From Myrica gale (lineage: Eukaryota; Streptophyta; Magnoliopsida; Fagales; Myricaceae), in assembly GCA_963930655.1 (NCBI GenBank), contig OZ005616.1, positions 24,130,922 to 24,194,921 of the forward strand: a stretch of 64,000 nucleotides of DNA. Reading direction: 5' to 3'. How positions within the stretch are numbered: position 1 is the stretch's first letter; each line of letters begins with the position of its first letter. Made by a program: the position numbers and the translations under genes. Shown here one piece after another: positions 45,670 to 58,150 of the stretch. Below the pieces are notes generated by a model, which was not told the DNA's origin, did not search any database, and saw nothing but the letters and a program-made list of their open reading frames with translations.

Positions 45670-48600
45670 TCACTTATCAGACTCGACATGAGGATGGAGT
45701 CCCAAAATGTGCTCCGGCATGAAGTCATGCCGTGTCAGGATTCCAACAATTGGAGGCCTCTGCAATGGGTAAAGGTGTGAGTTCGATGATACTTACAAAT
45801 GCATTGGCAAAACTTGGAAGGCTAAGTGCAGCCGTATTGAAACCTCCAAAATCAAAAAGCTTGACTAACAGGGCATGACAGGTAAACACTTGTGTAAAGG
45901 GAGAATATAACAAAGGCTATTGTGTAAGAGAAAAATAAACAGATAGCAAATAACTCCCTAGTTATATTATCTAGGACAATAGAAGGCAGACACTTCTCCA
46001 AGAACAAAGAAGTCGTGCAAATTGGTAAACTGAGAGGCAGTTCCCATAGGCCTGAAGCACAGTTTCCCCAAATCAAAATATCCCTTCATCAATACCATAA
46101 AAACTATACAGTAAGAGAGAACAGGAAAGAACTTACCCCCTGACTCTTTGGTACCACACACATGTGCCTGAGACCAAGTTGCCTGAAGAGAATAGCAGCT
46201 TTGGCTAATGACATTGTCTCAACCACTGTATATGGGGATGCATTGGTAATAGGATGAAGATCAACATACATCTCCAACTCTTCCTCTTCAATATGTATAT
46301 CCTCAAGTTTGATTCCCTTCCCAGACCCTGCCTTGGCAAAGTCGAAAGCAGAAAATCTCCGCAAGACATCATCCCCAGTGAGAATCCTATCCTTTGAAAA
46401 ATTCTTTCCCTTTAGCAAAACTAGCAAATGGGACCTCAAAACAAGGCCGCACAACTCTGGTGCATCTGAGAAAGGTGGTTCATCAATCACAGGGAACCCA
46501 TTATGCCCAGTTGTTTTCAAAGCATGTAATATATTCTCTACCTTCTCAACACCAGAAAAGGTGACCAACGGACCAGTAATAACATCACGCGCAACCAAAT
46601 TCCTCATGTAAGGTTCTGCATGGGCTTCCATGTAAGGCAATCCTTTTATTTTCAATATTTGGTCATAGACACCCTTGTTGAAGTTATCAGCCACTGTTTT
46701 TGAGATGAGGAGAACCAACATCACAAGGGGAAGCAATAATAAGTCATTGGTGAGCTCAAGCAATATGATACACATGGAAACCGTCATTCTCATGGTGCCA
46801 CCGAGAAAGGAGGCCGCTCCAAGAAGGGCAAAGAGTCCCGTGTCAAGGGTAGAGATTGATTCAAACAATCTCCCAACTAGACGTCCATAGCAAGCTCCAG
46901 CTAGTATGACAGGGATAAAGAGGCCGGAGGGAATAGCAATGCCATAAGTAATAATTCCCAGGAAATATACAGCACCAAAGAAGATGAAAAGAGAGGAAAT
47001 ATGAAATTCTTTTGTGGTACTAGTGCTAAATAGGTTGCGGATAGCATCATCATTAGTGTTTAAAAAGAGGGAGGCAAGGTCATTGTAGTACCCTGATGGA
47101 CACTGGAAGCTCTTATAATTTCCAGATTCAGTGGGGCAGCTCAAGTCAGTGGGACAAGCGATGCACTTTGCAAACCATGGCAGGCCAAAAGAACAACAGG
47201 ATGTCAGAAAGGAGATGATGATAACTAGTAAGATCTTCAAAGCAGCGCCTCTTCTGCAGCAGCAAGAGAAAAACTGAGCAGTAATAATTTGTGTACGGAG
47301 AAAATAATTTGACTAAAACAGGTGCAACTGATTATCATTGTCACTCATTTTGTGATTTAAGTCATAGCATGTGGTGAGCTTTGACGATGCCAGTCGGTTT
47401 GCAAAGTTACATGCTCTTTTTTCTAATTAAAAACAGCGTTCAAAAAAAAATTGATGATGCTGAGGAAGCATAAATGCATGAGATGCTTAATTTTAGCAAC
47501 TAAGGTATCTTGTTACCCACTATTGTACCTTGCATGAGAGTAAAATATTGCCAACACAAACATAATCGAAAATGAGAACATACTCGTTGATGATGCTGTA
47601 AATACGAAGGACCTTGTCCACAAAATAGTTATATACACTTCCAAGAACCCCTCCAATAATTCCTAGAAGAATTACTGCTAAGATATCTGGGCCACTATAT
47701 GTTGCCTCGGCAGAACTGACATCATACATTATAAGACCTCCTTGGCCAAATAAGCCACAGTTTCCAGTGGCACAATATTGTATGAAAGCTCTCAAAACTA
47801 TGGCAACTACTGCGGTAGTGAAAAAGATCCTCCAAAGAAGTGCACTCCGCCACCTGAAGCAAGCCAAAGAAGAACCAGCACACCAGTCTCAGAAATTACA
47901 AAACACTGAACCCATTAATAAAAGAGTAACCCATGAAAACAAGAGATGAAGTGTAAAATGAGTTGAGTTAAATTTTCCGCCTCACAGAATGTCTTGCAAT
48001 TCAGCAGTCACAAACGGACCCGAAAATGTTGGGGGTGGGGGAAGATGAGAGCATTAATAGGAAATTTTAACAGATTAAGGATCAATTCCAGAATCTGCCC
48101 CTGGTACAAGGAAATTAAAATCCAGTATTCTGATTGCCAGCAGGAAATATTTTCTACTATGCATCATTAGGACAGCAGGAAATATTTTTGGAGACATTTT
48201 TTGAATGCTATGGGGCAGCTGAAATACCTGGTATGCAAGGAAATCCTAGTGAACATGAGGCAAACCTTGTCAAAATTAAATGCTATACAAGTGACTGATG
48301 AATTACCTAGATGTTTTTAGTGAGTATACCAATTGTATTGCATGGCATTTTCTGGAACGAGCAGATAACCTAATCAACAATGTAGTATAACTGAGAGGGT
48401 ACATTTCATCTTTCCACGTATGGGTAAAACCTATTTGCATAAAGAGGCAAACGTACTCAAAGAGAATATCATATTACAACGGATAGCGAAACACACGATA
48501 AACATAAATTGATTTGACTAGCTTACTAATGATATCCCTTTCATACGATCTAAGAACTCTTATTTTGTGTTAATTTAACAAACCAGAGGAGAGAAAATGG

Positions 48601-51600
48601 AAAACAAAATAATGAATGCAACATATTAAAAGTGGTCTCCTTACACCCTCTCATTGATATACACAATATTGGTGCATAAGCATGAACTGAGCTCTACAAC
48701 CAGGGACGGGGCTAGGGGGGCCATGGCCCTCCCAGCTCTCCCAAAAATCCTCAGAATTTTCTTTTCCTTACGCAAAGAATTTTTTTGAAGGAGTTTCTTG
48801 TATTTTTTGTATTTTGCCCCCCCCCCCAAATTTATTTGTGTAACTGTGACTTCGTCCCTGTCTACAACTTTCTAGTTATGGACCTTTAGCTGTCCATATA
48901 CACCATATTCCAATTGCCGTCACCCTCTCAACACTAAGGTAAGAAGAACTTCACCAAGTATGGAAAGCTGAGAAACAACTAATAGACATATGGCTATGTA
49001 TTGACAATTAAAGAATGTGGAGAATAATCATTTACGTAAAAAGGAGACAGAAAAACAAAACAAAAATATGTACATGAGAGAGAGAGAGAGAGAGAGGTAC
49101 CAAGAAGCTGCCTCTTCTAGGGCGAACAGCACACCACCAACTGGAGCACGAAAGGCAGCAGCCACACCAGCAGCTGCACCACAAGTGATCATGTCTCGCC
49201 TATCTCGGTCATTTTTGAAGTATCTAAGCCACGTCCAAGTTAAATGGTACTTGCGAGAACCCCCCTGCCCAAGTAAATTGGCAATGCAAGCACCTGTATG
49301 TACCATAGGCCCTTCTTTACCCACTACGAAGCCAGCAGAAACACCAAAAATGGAGCCAAAAATCTGCCAAAATGAGGATTATTCACATCAAGGAATTCCC
49401 GAATGATCTTTTTCTTTATAGAAAAGAATCAACTTAAACTTTTAGTTTCCACCACAATGCAAAGTTCTTTCAAGTGAAACCAGATAGCAAGAGATCAAAC
49501 ATAACACAAGTCGAAATATGAAGAAATATATATTACATACAGTAAAAGAATATGAATTTGGATAGAACAGAATGACGGGAAAGAATATAGGTCATAACCC
49601 TGCTCACTTGATGAGGATCAATATCAACCTCAAGTTTATTAAGATTAATGCTTATTCGAATTAAGTTGATTTAAACCCCTCTCAGAACACAAACAGATGA
49701 ACAGACCTTCTCATGAATTCCCATTAGATTCTTCTGTGATTGCACAGAGAGAGAGAGAGAGAGAGAGAGAACACAAAGTTCTATTCACCTTTACAAAGAG
49801 AGTGCTTGGAGCTAGTATTGAATAAGCATCTATGCCGTTGAGATAGGCTTTCACCTCAGGAATACCAGACCCTGCTGCTGCTGGAGCAATGAAAGCACAG
49901 AGAGCTGCAGCAGCAGCTGCTAACACGACACTGCAACCAGCATATGCTGCAAAGGCCTTGTAATATCTGCACTGGAACCATTATTGTGTCACTGGTTATA
50001 AAGAAATGGTGTGAGGGTCTCACATGCATTCAAGACCCAGCACATGCCCAGTAAAGTGTTTTGACTTAGCTAAAAAGTATAAATCGGTCTTTCACAACAA
50101 TAACATGCTCAATATTATATGCAAATGCATCTCATGTACCTAACTTTTCTCCATGACAAGATTTATTACAAAAAAAAGGGCACATAAGAAGCAAAGACAA
50201 CACCAAACTGCACAACCAAATGCCAAATAGCACACCGTTGCACATGCGCACTTACATACACATACATACAATGCACATGCACAAAAGCTCTCCAAGTAAC
50301 TTTATTCATATTTTTCAGCTTTAAAGCACAACGTTCTGAAACGATCCAACAGAATATTGCATAATGCACCAACATAGGAGGAAAAAAGAATGACATTGCT
50401 CCCAGGAATCTTCCAGTGCATTGGGAACTCGGTAGTTCCAGAATTTGTATGGCATCAATGCTTATTGGTTTAGGGAGAGAAGGGACGTTGATGCAGGCAG
50501 CAAGAAACTCATACAGAAAATAATTTCAGAAAATTTATGAACATCTGATGCAGGCCCACTTGGAATTTTCTAGACACAGAGGTATGTTAAATTTTGTATC
50601 CACTGGAATGGGCCCAAGCAGTGGCCAATGCAAATTTGTACTTTCCAGCAAAGTTTAGCAGTTTCTTCATTGTTTTGACCTTTACTTTATAAATTGTAGT
50701 CAAAGGAAGTGGAATAAATGCTAGTAGCAGATACAGACAGCCAAAAAAAAAAAAATTGAAAGTCACTTTCACTCAGATAACTTGAATATAAAGAACTCAA
50801 AGCAGTTATTGAAGCATGAGTAGTCTCACTTGTCCTCAGACATGAGATTGCTTGTTAGCAGCAGCTTGAAACCTGCTATGTTCTCGACTGCAATATTATT
50901 GAAGAAGCCAACTAGTCCAGTACCTAGCCCTATAAGGAGTGCAAATGCCCATTTGAGTAAAACATACTGTAGTATCTGAACCTTCTTCCTCGACCTCCAA
51001 TCCTGCTTAAACAATTCATTCTCAATAATCCTGAAATAGAACAAAGAAGTGAATTCTCTAATAGCCTTAGTCTTGATATCTGCAAAGAGGACTCTTAGAC
51101 AAGACCAATATAATTTCTAAAGTTTCAACTTTCCCTTATGGTCAGCATGGAAAACCAATTTTGAAATACACAAAGAAACTTACTCAAAAAATTGGGAAAT
51201 GCCTTGTAATGCAGAGATACATGCAAGAAAAATTATTTGTATTCAAAGATGAAAACTAAATAGAAGCAGGTAATTGAAGGCCCATACTCCTAGCCACACT
51301 CAGGACACCAATTGAAATCAGAAAGAGAACAAGACTGTAACAGACATTTTTCTACATAATAGCTTGCGGAACAGCACTATATTTTTAACAGGTACACAAT
51401 ATAGCACCATAGAACCAGAAACAATCAGTTGGGCACTTCACTAGCAACTTAAAATCAGAGCTATTTTATCTCTTCGTTCATTCTCCTTCTCCTCCTCAGC
51501 GAAGATCTTACAGATGAATGAGAGAAGTAAAAAGATAAAAGTATGGAAAAGTATCACCATAACTCAAAAAGAGATAAAACCAATTCAACCAAAGTCAAAA

Positions 51601-54600
51601 ACTAGCTAATCGCCACAAAGTGGCTAGAATATTCCTAGTTCATAAATCTTGGCCCTCTTCTTCGTAGGACATAACCACTATAGATAAATATCAATCAAGA
51701 CCCAGAAATCACCTGCCAGGATGGCCAGCCTTGCAAAGGGAGCAGGAAACAGGACAATAAATAAACAACTGACTGATCATTTCCCTACTCCTTGCACATG
51801 GCATATAAATGGGTTAATGAGCTCGTTAGACCTCCTTAGTTGAAGCATGGTGTCAGGATTTACCTTTTCATGCACAATAAATCAAGCCAAAGCTTGACTT
51901 CTAGAGGAACTTTAGCATTACATTTTTTTATGTTATAAGTGGAACTTTAGCATTACATATCAAAAAGATGAATGTGAAATCAGCTCAGATCTTTACGAAG
52001 ACAGCAAAGAAAGATATAGAGCTAATCAAGGTACTGTGTTTAAAAAAAACAGGACTCTCATTAAGTCTACGCTCTCGTGCTTACCTACCTACTTCCTTTC
52101 TTTGTTTCCTATTCCGGTGGGGGTGGCGAATAGGATGGAGAAATTACAGCGTGATTTCCTATGGGGCAGTGATGATAGTGTCCACAAGATTCATCTAGTG
52201 AAGTGGAATGAGGTGTGCTTGCCCTTGAAAGATGGGGGTTTGGGTCTTCGTAGTATTCGTATGTTTAACATGGCGTTCTTGAACAAATGGTTATGGAGGT
52301 TTGTGAGTGATAGGGAGAGGTTGTGGAGGAGGGTTATTGCTGAAAAATATGGTTGTTCGGTGGGAGGTTGGAGTACTCTTTCGATTCGTGGCTCGTATGG
52401 GGTTAGCCTATAGAGGTACATTAGCAAAGGGTGGAATGCTTTTAGTAAGCATATCCGTTTTAGGGTGGGGAATGGTGCCAGAATTAGCTTTTGGCATGAC
52501 AGTTGGTGTGGTGACAAGCCTTTGAGTCTCGTCTTTCCTCTTGTTTTGTCTTTCCTTTGGAGGGGTGTGTGGAGGTCTTTATGCTCGTTGCGTGTTTCTT
52601 TTTTTGTGTGGGAGGCTACTCATGGTAGGATTCTTACTATTGATAACCTTTGCAGAAGGGGGATGATTATTGTTGATTGGTGTTTCCTTTGTCGAAGTGA
52701 TGCTGAATCTGTGGACCATGTTTTGCTGCATTGTCCTTACGCGCGTGGGTCGTGGTCACATATTCTTTGTATTGTGAATTTTCAGTGGGTTATGCCTGCA
52801 AAAGTGGTTGATGTTCTATAGAGTTGGAAGAGGAGGTTTCGCAATCCTTTCGCTATGGTTATATGGAGGTTAATCCCACATTGCATTTGGTGGTGTCTTT
52901 GGCGGGAGCGTAACAGTAGATGTTTTGAAGATAGTTCTTTGTCTTTGGCTAGGTTGCAGGGCGTTTTATTGTCTTCTCTTTTTCTTTGGGCGAACTCGGT
53001 GCTTAGTTGCCATTTTGTAGATTTTGTTGATTTTCTTAGTTTTCTTGCTTGTTTGGAGTAGTGTCTTTGGTATCAGCGCCTTCCGAAAAAGAGAAGAAAC
53101 TTCATTAGATCTCCATCTATTTGAGCTCAAGAAGAAATTGAAGTACCAACTATCCACTAGACAATAAAGCAAGCCCCTAGTTTCAATTGGTCTTAAAAGA
53201 CGAGAGCTGCAAACAAGATAGCGTCCCAACCATAGATCCTCTATGAAGAGAATGTTAGATCCCTCCTGAACAATCAACTTAGTAAGTACATTTCTGATTT
53301 TCTTGAACTGCCAATTTGGAACCAATCGTTTTCTAGTTGGACACTTACTCTAAACCATGTAGTGCTGCAGTGAACACTCTTTTCCAGAACTCCATGACCC
53401 TTATCAGTCTAACTTTCTCCACAAGTGTTGCATTTGCTTACCCTAGTCCTCCCCAAAATTAAGGTTGCTCTCAACATCCCACTTAACCAAGTAAGATTAC
53501 CCAAGTCCCCAACCCAGACCTAGAAGATTCTTTAAATTCTTCCATTAGAAAGTCCACAACAAGAATTACTTAATATATCCATGGGTTTTGAGGTTACTGA
53601 TTAAGGTTGCTGAGATCTTACTTAGGATATATACCACTAAAATTAGCAAGCGAACAAGGAATCTTCTTGTTGGGAATTGATACATGAATAAAATTCCTGT
53701 CATTAGTAAAGAACTGCAAAGAAGTCCTCTTTACGAATTGAAACTAATACAAATAATTGGGCACCCATCCACTCCCTCAAGCCACAGTAAATGAATATGC
53801 TTTTATTAGGCGAAGAAAGAGAAGATCTCCGTAATTAAAATCAAGACTTTATTGATTAAACCCTATTGCTTTCAAAATTACCTTTTCAATCATATTAAGG
53901 CTGCGTTTGCAACCAAAACAATCTCCAAAATTTTATCTCTCTCCTAATAAAATACTCCAATATAATCTCTCTCTCTCCCATCAAAAAATATAAAAAATTA
54001 CCTCTCTCTTCACCTTTTCACGAAACTCAATACCAACACATATTCCCATACCAAAAATATTACAACACAAACACAACCTAAATTCCTCCTGACTGAAACT
54101 TTTTTTTATAAGTAAGCCGATTTTATTAAAATCAAACGAGAGAACAGAAAAAAAAACCCAAGGAGCAGCGGAATCGACAGTACAAGAGAAAATATTGAAG
54201 AATCCAAAAAAAAAAAAACCAAGCACCCAAACGAAGGGCCACCCGCAACCCTAAGGTCACCCAAACGAAGGCTCAAAGAACGCCAACCCACTAGCCAACA
54301 AAGACTCCCAAAAACTCTCACCCACCCGCAACCCTAAAGCCACCCAAACGAAACCCTAACAGTCCAGCCCAAAGCTCACAGCCTTCCTAGCGGCCGAGGA
54401 AGACCCGTCATAGTTAACCGAAGACTTCAAGCCCTTCAACTCCCTGAGCATCCTCCCTCCTGATTTTCTAGACGTTTTCGAACGAGGATGCGCTCGATCG
54501 CGTTCCAATGTTGCAAAGAGATCCCTCAGCTTTTCCTCTTGACCCCCACACGACACCCCAACCAGCTGACCCACAGAGGAAACCATTTCCAAGACCCACG

Positions 54601-56794
54601 CCGGAGAATCTCCCCCCAAAGTTTTATGGGGGAAACTAACCGCCAAGGGATCGGTCGACGGTTCATCTGCAACACCAACTGAACTCTCAACACCAACCAA
54701 ACGCGAACACTCCCCCACCTCCAGACCATCCAAACAAGCCCCGGGGGAGAAATCCACCCCTGCCCAAGCCCTCTCTAGATCGTCCACCTCTGCCTTGTGG
54801 AGAGAATCTCCAACAGGAACAATGGAAGATGAGCACCCACGTCTGCCATCCATTAAATCTCGACACTCCCCCACCTCTGCCTTGTGAAGAGAGTCTCCAA
54901 CAAGTACTATAGAAGCTGAGCACCCACGGCTACGATCCAGCACATCCCGACCCTCCTCCAAGAGAGAAACTCCTTCCTGGTGCCCACAAGGAACCAAGTC
55001 TGGCGCCACAACCTTAGCACATAGGTCGTCGGCGGCATCTGTTGGCAGCCAGACCATATCCGGCGTCGCCAGCGACTCCGGGAGCTGAACAGGACCATCT
55101 GGGCCCAAGAGCAAGGCTGCCGGAGAGGGTACCGACGCCGGCAAGACAAGGAGACCCTCACCCCCAGCCGCAGACAACGTCGGCGAGTCAACTGCCGCCG
55201 ACAACTGGTGGTGGTGGACAACTGTGCCGTCGAGGCTACCGCCAGGAGAGGGCGACAGGTCCGAGCCAGCGACATCAAAAGACTCCCGTTGGGCCGGGTC
55301 TACAGCAAGCCCAACAATCGGCCCACTCGACGAAGGCCCCCCAGCCGACAGCTCCCCAACCCCACAGTCCGAGCCAACAGCAGGCCCACTCGACTCCTTC
55401 TCTAAGCATCCCAAGTCAACTTGTATCTGACCAATAGGTGGGCCGGTAATAAGCTTAAGCCCACTCGACTCCTTCTCTATGAAACCACCCGCATTGCAGC
55501 ACAAACCCCTCTGCTTTACCAAACCTATCAAGTCTTCCACCTCATACTTAAGTTTCAATAAATGCGCCAACACCACATTTTCAAACTCAGCCGCCGAAGC
55601 AGGAGACTCAGCGTAGCTCACGGGATTAGGCAGCCCCCCTAGGATATTAGCCTGCGTCTCGAGCGAAACACCTACAGCCCCAGACTTTTGCACGCCTCTC
55701 ACAACATCTTCAGCTTTTTGGATCTCCTTTCTCCCCACCGTTTCCATCTTCTTCTCCGATAGTCCTGACCGCGCCATATCAGCAAAAGAAATGCCCTCCT
55801 TGAACGAGACACCCTCACGCACCACCCTCTTACGTCCAAGAACGTTGGAGACCGATATAAGCTCCTCACAGATGTTAACAAAGGATTGCCATCCAGCACC
55901 TGCCTTCCCCTCCGGTATCATCACTACCCCCACGGCGACGCCGCTCCCCGAACTCAACCAGAGCCAAGAACCTTCCACTTTTGTTTGACCTCCTCTGAGC
56001 AATGAATGCTCGCGAGGCTTCATTGAATCTCTCGGGAAAATCCGTAGAATCCAGTTTTCCAAAGAGATTCGACAACCAAAGCACTCCATACCTTCCAAAG
56101 CGAATGAAACTCTGCAAATTTCTGGAATGCTCAGTCAATGTAACCACCCCAAATGAGCTCACCGAGAACTGAAAGGTCTTAGCCTCAATAACTAAACTAC
56201 GGAAAAATGCCATGAAACTACTACTGGGAAAGGACAATGAGAACCAAAGAACCGAGAGTGAAAACCCGCCCCATTCCTTTCATCCGATGAAAACAAGGCT
56301 TTAGAACGAAGGAGGATTCTAGAGAGAAGAGAGAGCTTCTCTCTCTAGGAAGACACTTACACGATCAGACCCCACTTCCCTATATCATAATGACTGAAAC
56401 TTTAAGCTGCAAAGACCATTTAAAATCACCTTTCAATAAAATTGTTGAAGCAATATGCTTGAAGCCGTTACATTACTTACATGCAGAATGGTAGCAGTCT
56501 TTTATATATGGGATTCATATATAAAAGGCTGCTACCATTATCAGCAAACTGAAATGGGAAGAACAGTTGGGTTGCTTACTCGTAGTCAAGGCTTTCAATG
56601 GGGCAGACGTTGGCCCCAACAATAGCAATCTGGGAAGTGGTGTTGACCCTTTTCACTAGAAGTGTCTCCGTGTATGTCACATTTTTGTCAGATATCCCCG
56701 ACCAGTACCTCTCAATCCCCTTCCCATCCAACAGACCCTCATTTTCAATGTCATGCGCATCATCACCGTGGTCCACATTATTTTCCCGATCCAT
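45670..56794 (-). CDS. CLC-C: CLC-c-type vacuolar chloride transporter
   Basis: Voltage-type CLC anion transporter, by family placed in the tonoplast and moving chloride. Coding exons: 56580-56794, 50830-51030, 49789-49966, 49101-49363, 47584-47853, 46137-47253 and 45670-45759. GT-AG borders; 2334 nt, 777 residues (plant CLC-c about 780). The N-terminus has NTTSQIAIVGANVCPIESLD. The selectivity motif is GSGIPEVKAYLNG, with Ser rather than the Pro of nitrate-preferring CLC-a/b. The gating-glutamate motif is GKEGPMVHTG, followed by CGAAAGVAAAFRAPVGGVLF and ALEEAASW. GIAIPSGLFIPVILAG and GAASFLGGTMRMTVS follow, then two C-terminal CBS domains (HNGFPVIDEPPF; LRHMCVVPKSQG-RPPIVGILTRHDFMPEH). Multiple membrane helices are evident. 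The first coding intron (51031-56579, 5.5 kb) carries LINE insertions, and a 160-bp hAT MITE lies in a later intron. A non-coding 5' exon is likely near 57.41-57.48 kb. It appears intact. Confidence 0.95.
48701..48860. mobile_element. hAT-type MITE, 160 bp, in a CLC-c intron
   Basis: Ends CAGGGACGGGGCTAGG and ...CTTCGTCCCTG (complement CAGGGACGAAG). A perfect 8-bp duplication TCTACAAC flanks it (48693-48700 and 48861-48868). It lies in the intron between the fourth and fifth coding exons, with a C-run at 48820-48831. Confidence 0.9.
52036..53061 (+). pseudogene. 5'-truncated LINE, C-terminal reverse-transcriptase region
   Basis: One frame with two stops (near 52411 and 52819) reads LIKSTLSCLPTYFLSLFPIP, LQRDFLWGSDD, VCLPLKDGGLGLRS, NGARISFWHDSWCGDKPL, a zf-RVT domain (F-VWEATHGRILTIDNLCRRG, CFLCRSDAESVDHVLLHCPYA) and the tail IWWCLWRERNSRCFED. 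This is the 3' third of a plant L1-type ORF2. The endonuclease and reverse-transcriptase core are missing, as expected for 5' truncation on insertion. It is antisense to CLC-c, in its first intron. No clear poly-A or target duplication was found. Confidence 0.88.
53085..53880. other. CLC-c intron sequence with a possible old LINE remnant
   Basis: At 53.20-53.33 kb the minus strand reads EGSNILFIEDLWLGR, reminiscent of the FWEDxWLG stretch of LINE ORF2, but it is too short and divergent to be certain. The rest is unremarkable intron. Confidence 0.3.
53898..54079. mobile_element. Probable hAT-like MITE in CLC-c intron
   Basis: Left end AGGCTGCGTTTGCAAC; right end ...ACACAAACACAACCT, complement AGGTTGTGTTTGTGT: imperfect inverted repeats of the 'AGG-TGCGTTTG' type. 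The interior 'aaattttatctc...attacctctctc' resembles 56885-57055 and 58190-58260, which may be further worn copies. No matching target duplication was seen. Confidence 0.45.
54103..56390 (-). mobile_element. LINE with ORF1 and no ORF2, 2.29 kb, in CLC-c intron 1
   Basis: Target duplication TGACTGAAACTTT at 54090-54102 and 56391-56403. The minus-strand 3' end reads ...AATAAAATCGGCTTACTTAT followed by A's, the usual tail of plant L1 LINEs. From the 5' end it has a short leader, a single ORF1 region and then about 250 bp of 3' UTR containing two copies of a 'TTCGTTTGGGTG-CCTTAGGGTTGCGGGTGG' type unit. No endonuclease or reverse transcriptase is present, so it must have been mobilised in trans. 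It lies in the sense direction of CLC-c. Confidence 0.88.
54356..56209 (-). pseudogene. LINE ORF1-like protein (DUF4283-type) with one frameshift
   Basis: From Met 56209 the frame reads SVSSFGVVTLTEHSRNLQSF, YGVLWLSNLF, ASRAFIAQRRSNKSGRFLAL and VEFG. The match then passes into the next frame (VVMIPEGKAGAGWQSFVNIC), so a one-base indel sits near 55945. That second frame stays open from 56098 to TAG 54356 (580 codons). The long middle is low-complexity, rich in Ser, Gly, Val and Asp, with a tandem repeat of RGCSxSIVxVGDSLHKAEV near 54.78-54.93 kb. The end reads GGRMLRELKGLKSSVNYDG, the typical ORF1 tail just before ORF2 in plant LINEs. Role: RNA-binding ORF1p by family. Confidence 0.75.
56487..56539. 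repeat. Near-perfect 24-bp-arm hairpin downstream of the CLC-c exon 1 donor
   Basis: Arms 56487-56510 (AATGGTAGCAGTCTTTTATA...) and 56516-56539 are complementary except for one base; the loop is GGATT. It lies about 35 nt inside the intron from the donor at 56574-56579. It could be a small MITE core or an RNA structure; function unknown. Confidence 0.8.
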
Positions 56795-58150
56795 TTTCCT
56801 TACTGCATAAACTTGTTTGTACTTACTGTTACTCGATAATTATTTCCACCTGCAAACACATACCACAAAATATAAATGCTTGGAAATTTTGGCATACTCT
56901 AAAATTTTATCTCATAAAATAACTACAAAATAATCTCTCCCCCATTGAATCATCCATTTCCACTATAATAAATATAAAAAATTCATTCAAATTATCTCTC
57001 TTCACTTTTTCACCGACTCTCGTACCCAAAATTTCAGTGCACAAACACTACCAGTTGGCATATACAAAAACGTCTAAACTACTTATCCCTATCATATTAC
57101 GTGATGAGCAAGATCTGAAACTTGCAAATAGTACCGATCACGAATATACAGTTGATATCACTGTGAAAAGATGAATAAGTCAAGCAGCCTAAAGATAACG
57201 AGCATCCCGAGTATGTGATATGCATAACCTTACAGCAACAAGTAGGATCACGACGGCTCCCAGGAAAGCAAGCAGAGCAGTAGCGAAAAAAAAAACACTT
57301 GACTGGATAAATAGACAATGAATAGAAAAGAAAAACATAGTCGTTAAACAGACCAATCTAAAAACAAAAAAGAGCGCGAAACATCTACAACAAGAAAAAA
57401 AGGTACTTACTGCGATTGATGCTGCTTCCGCTGAATCCGCTTACAAATTAGACAGGAGAGTCACACCCAGTGTCTCGAAAGAATAATTGCGGAAGTGCGC
57501 CAATCAGGAGATTTTAGTTCCAGTCCTGGGTCTCTAAATATCAGTGGCAATAATTTTCAAAAGGAAATATCAATTTCTGTACTAGATCTTAGTATCTTAC
57601 AAATAAACAGAGAAGAATAAGAAGGGTCAAAATGGACGAAAAAACATGGAAAGGAACAATATTTTTGGATCACTGCTTTCGCTGTTGACTATGCACTTAC
57701 GGCTACGAATGGTAAAGAAGATCAGGACAGCGTTGCTGTGCTAATCTAAATGCTAATATCCTACAAGCAGATTAGTGTTGCGTGCAAGAGAGAGAAGGCT
57801 TTTGACCATTGACTGGCCGTGGTGGTTGAATCTCGGGAAAAGATAGCGATCCATATGGGCGGTGTCGATGATACCGTTTCCTTCCGAATACTTATCATAC
57901 GAGCGAAGGCGAAACATACTGATCGCTTCTGTTCTTTGCCGTGATTAACAAATTGCTTCGCCTAAGGGGAAAAGACAGGATTAACAATTTGCTTCAATCT
58001 CGGCCACTCACTCGCGTACACGTGAAGTGATGATCAAATTGAAATTTCCACGTATAGTACTTACCAATTTGTCACGTGATGTCTGCTAGCTGAAGCTCTG
58101 AGCTCTCTGTCATTCGTTTGTCTCTGTTACTTAGCGAGGGAATTACACTT
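56795..58150 (-). promoter_or_regulatory. CLC-c leader exon and promoter region
   Basis: Before the start codon is an acceptor-like site (TTTGCAG at about 56853). At 57407-57412 the minus strand has GTAAGT after GCA, so a non-coding first exon probably ends at 57413, with an upstream part rich in GAAGCAGCATC. The promoter would lie beyond about 57480. 56885-57055 resembles the MITE at 53.9 kb. No TATA box assigned. Confidence 0.45.

Noticed and set aside
49079..49097. (GA)n runs in CLC-c introns (also near 49746) as regulatory GAGA elements
   Set aside because: Ordinary microsatellites; the one at 49079 lies just inside the donor of exon 4, but nothing shows a function.
54488..55437. Plus-strand open frames rich in Pro, Ala and Arg
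   Set aside because: They are mirror frames of the GC-rich LINE ORF1 on the minus strand; no conserved domain.
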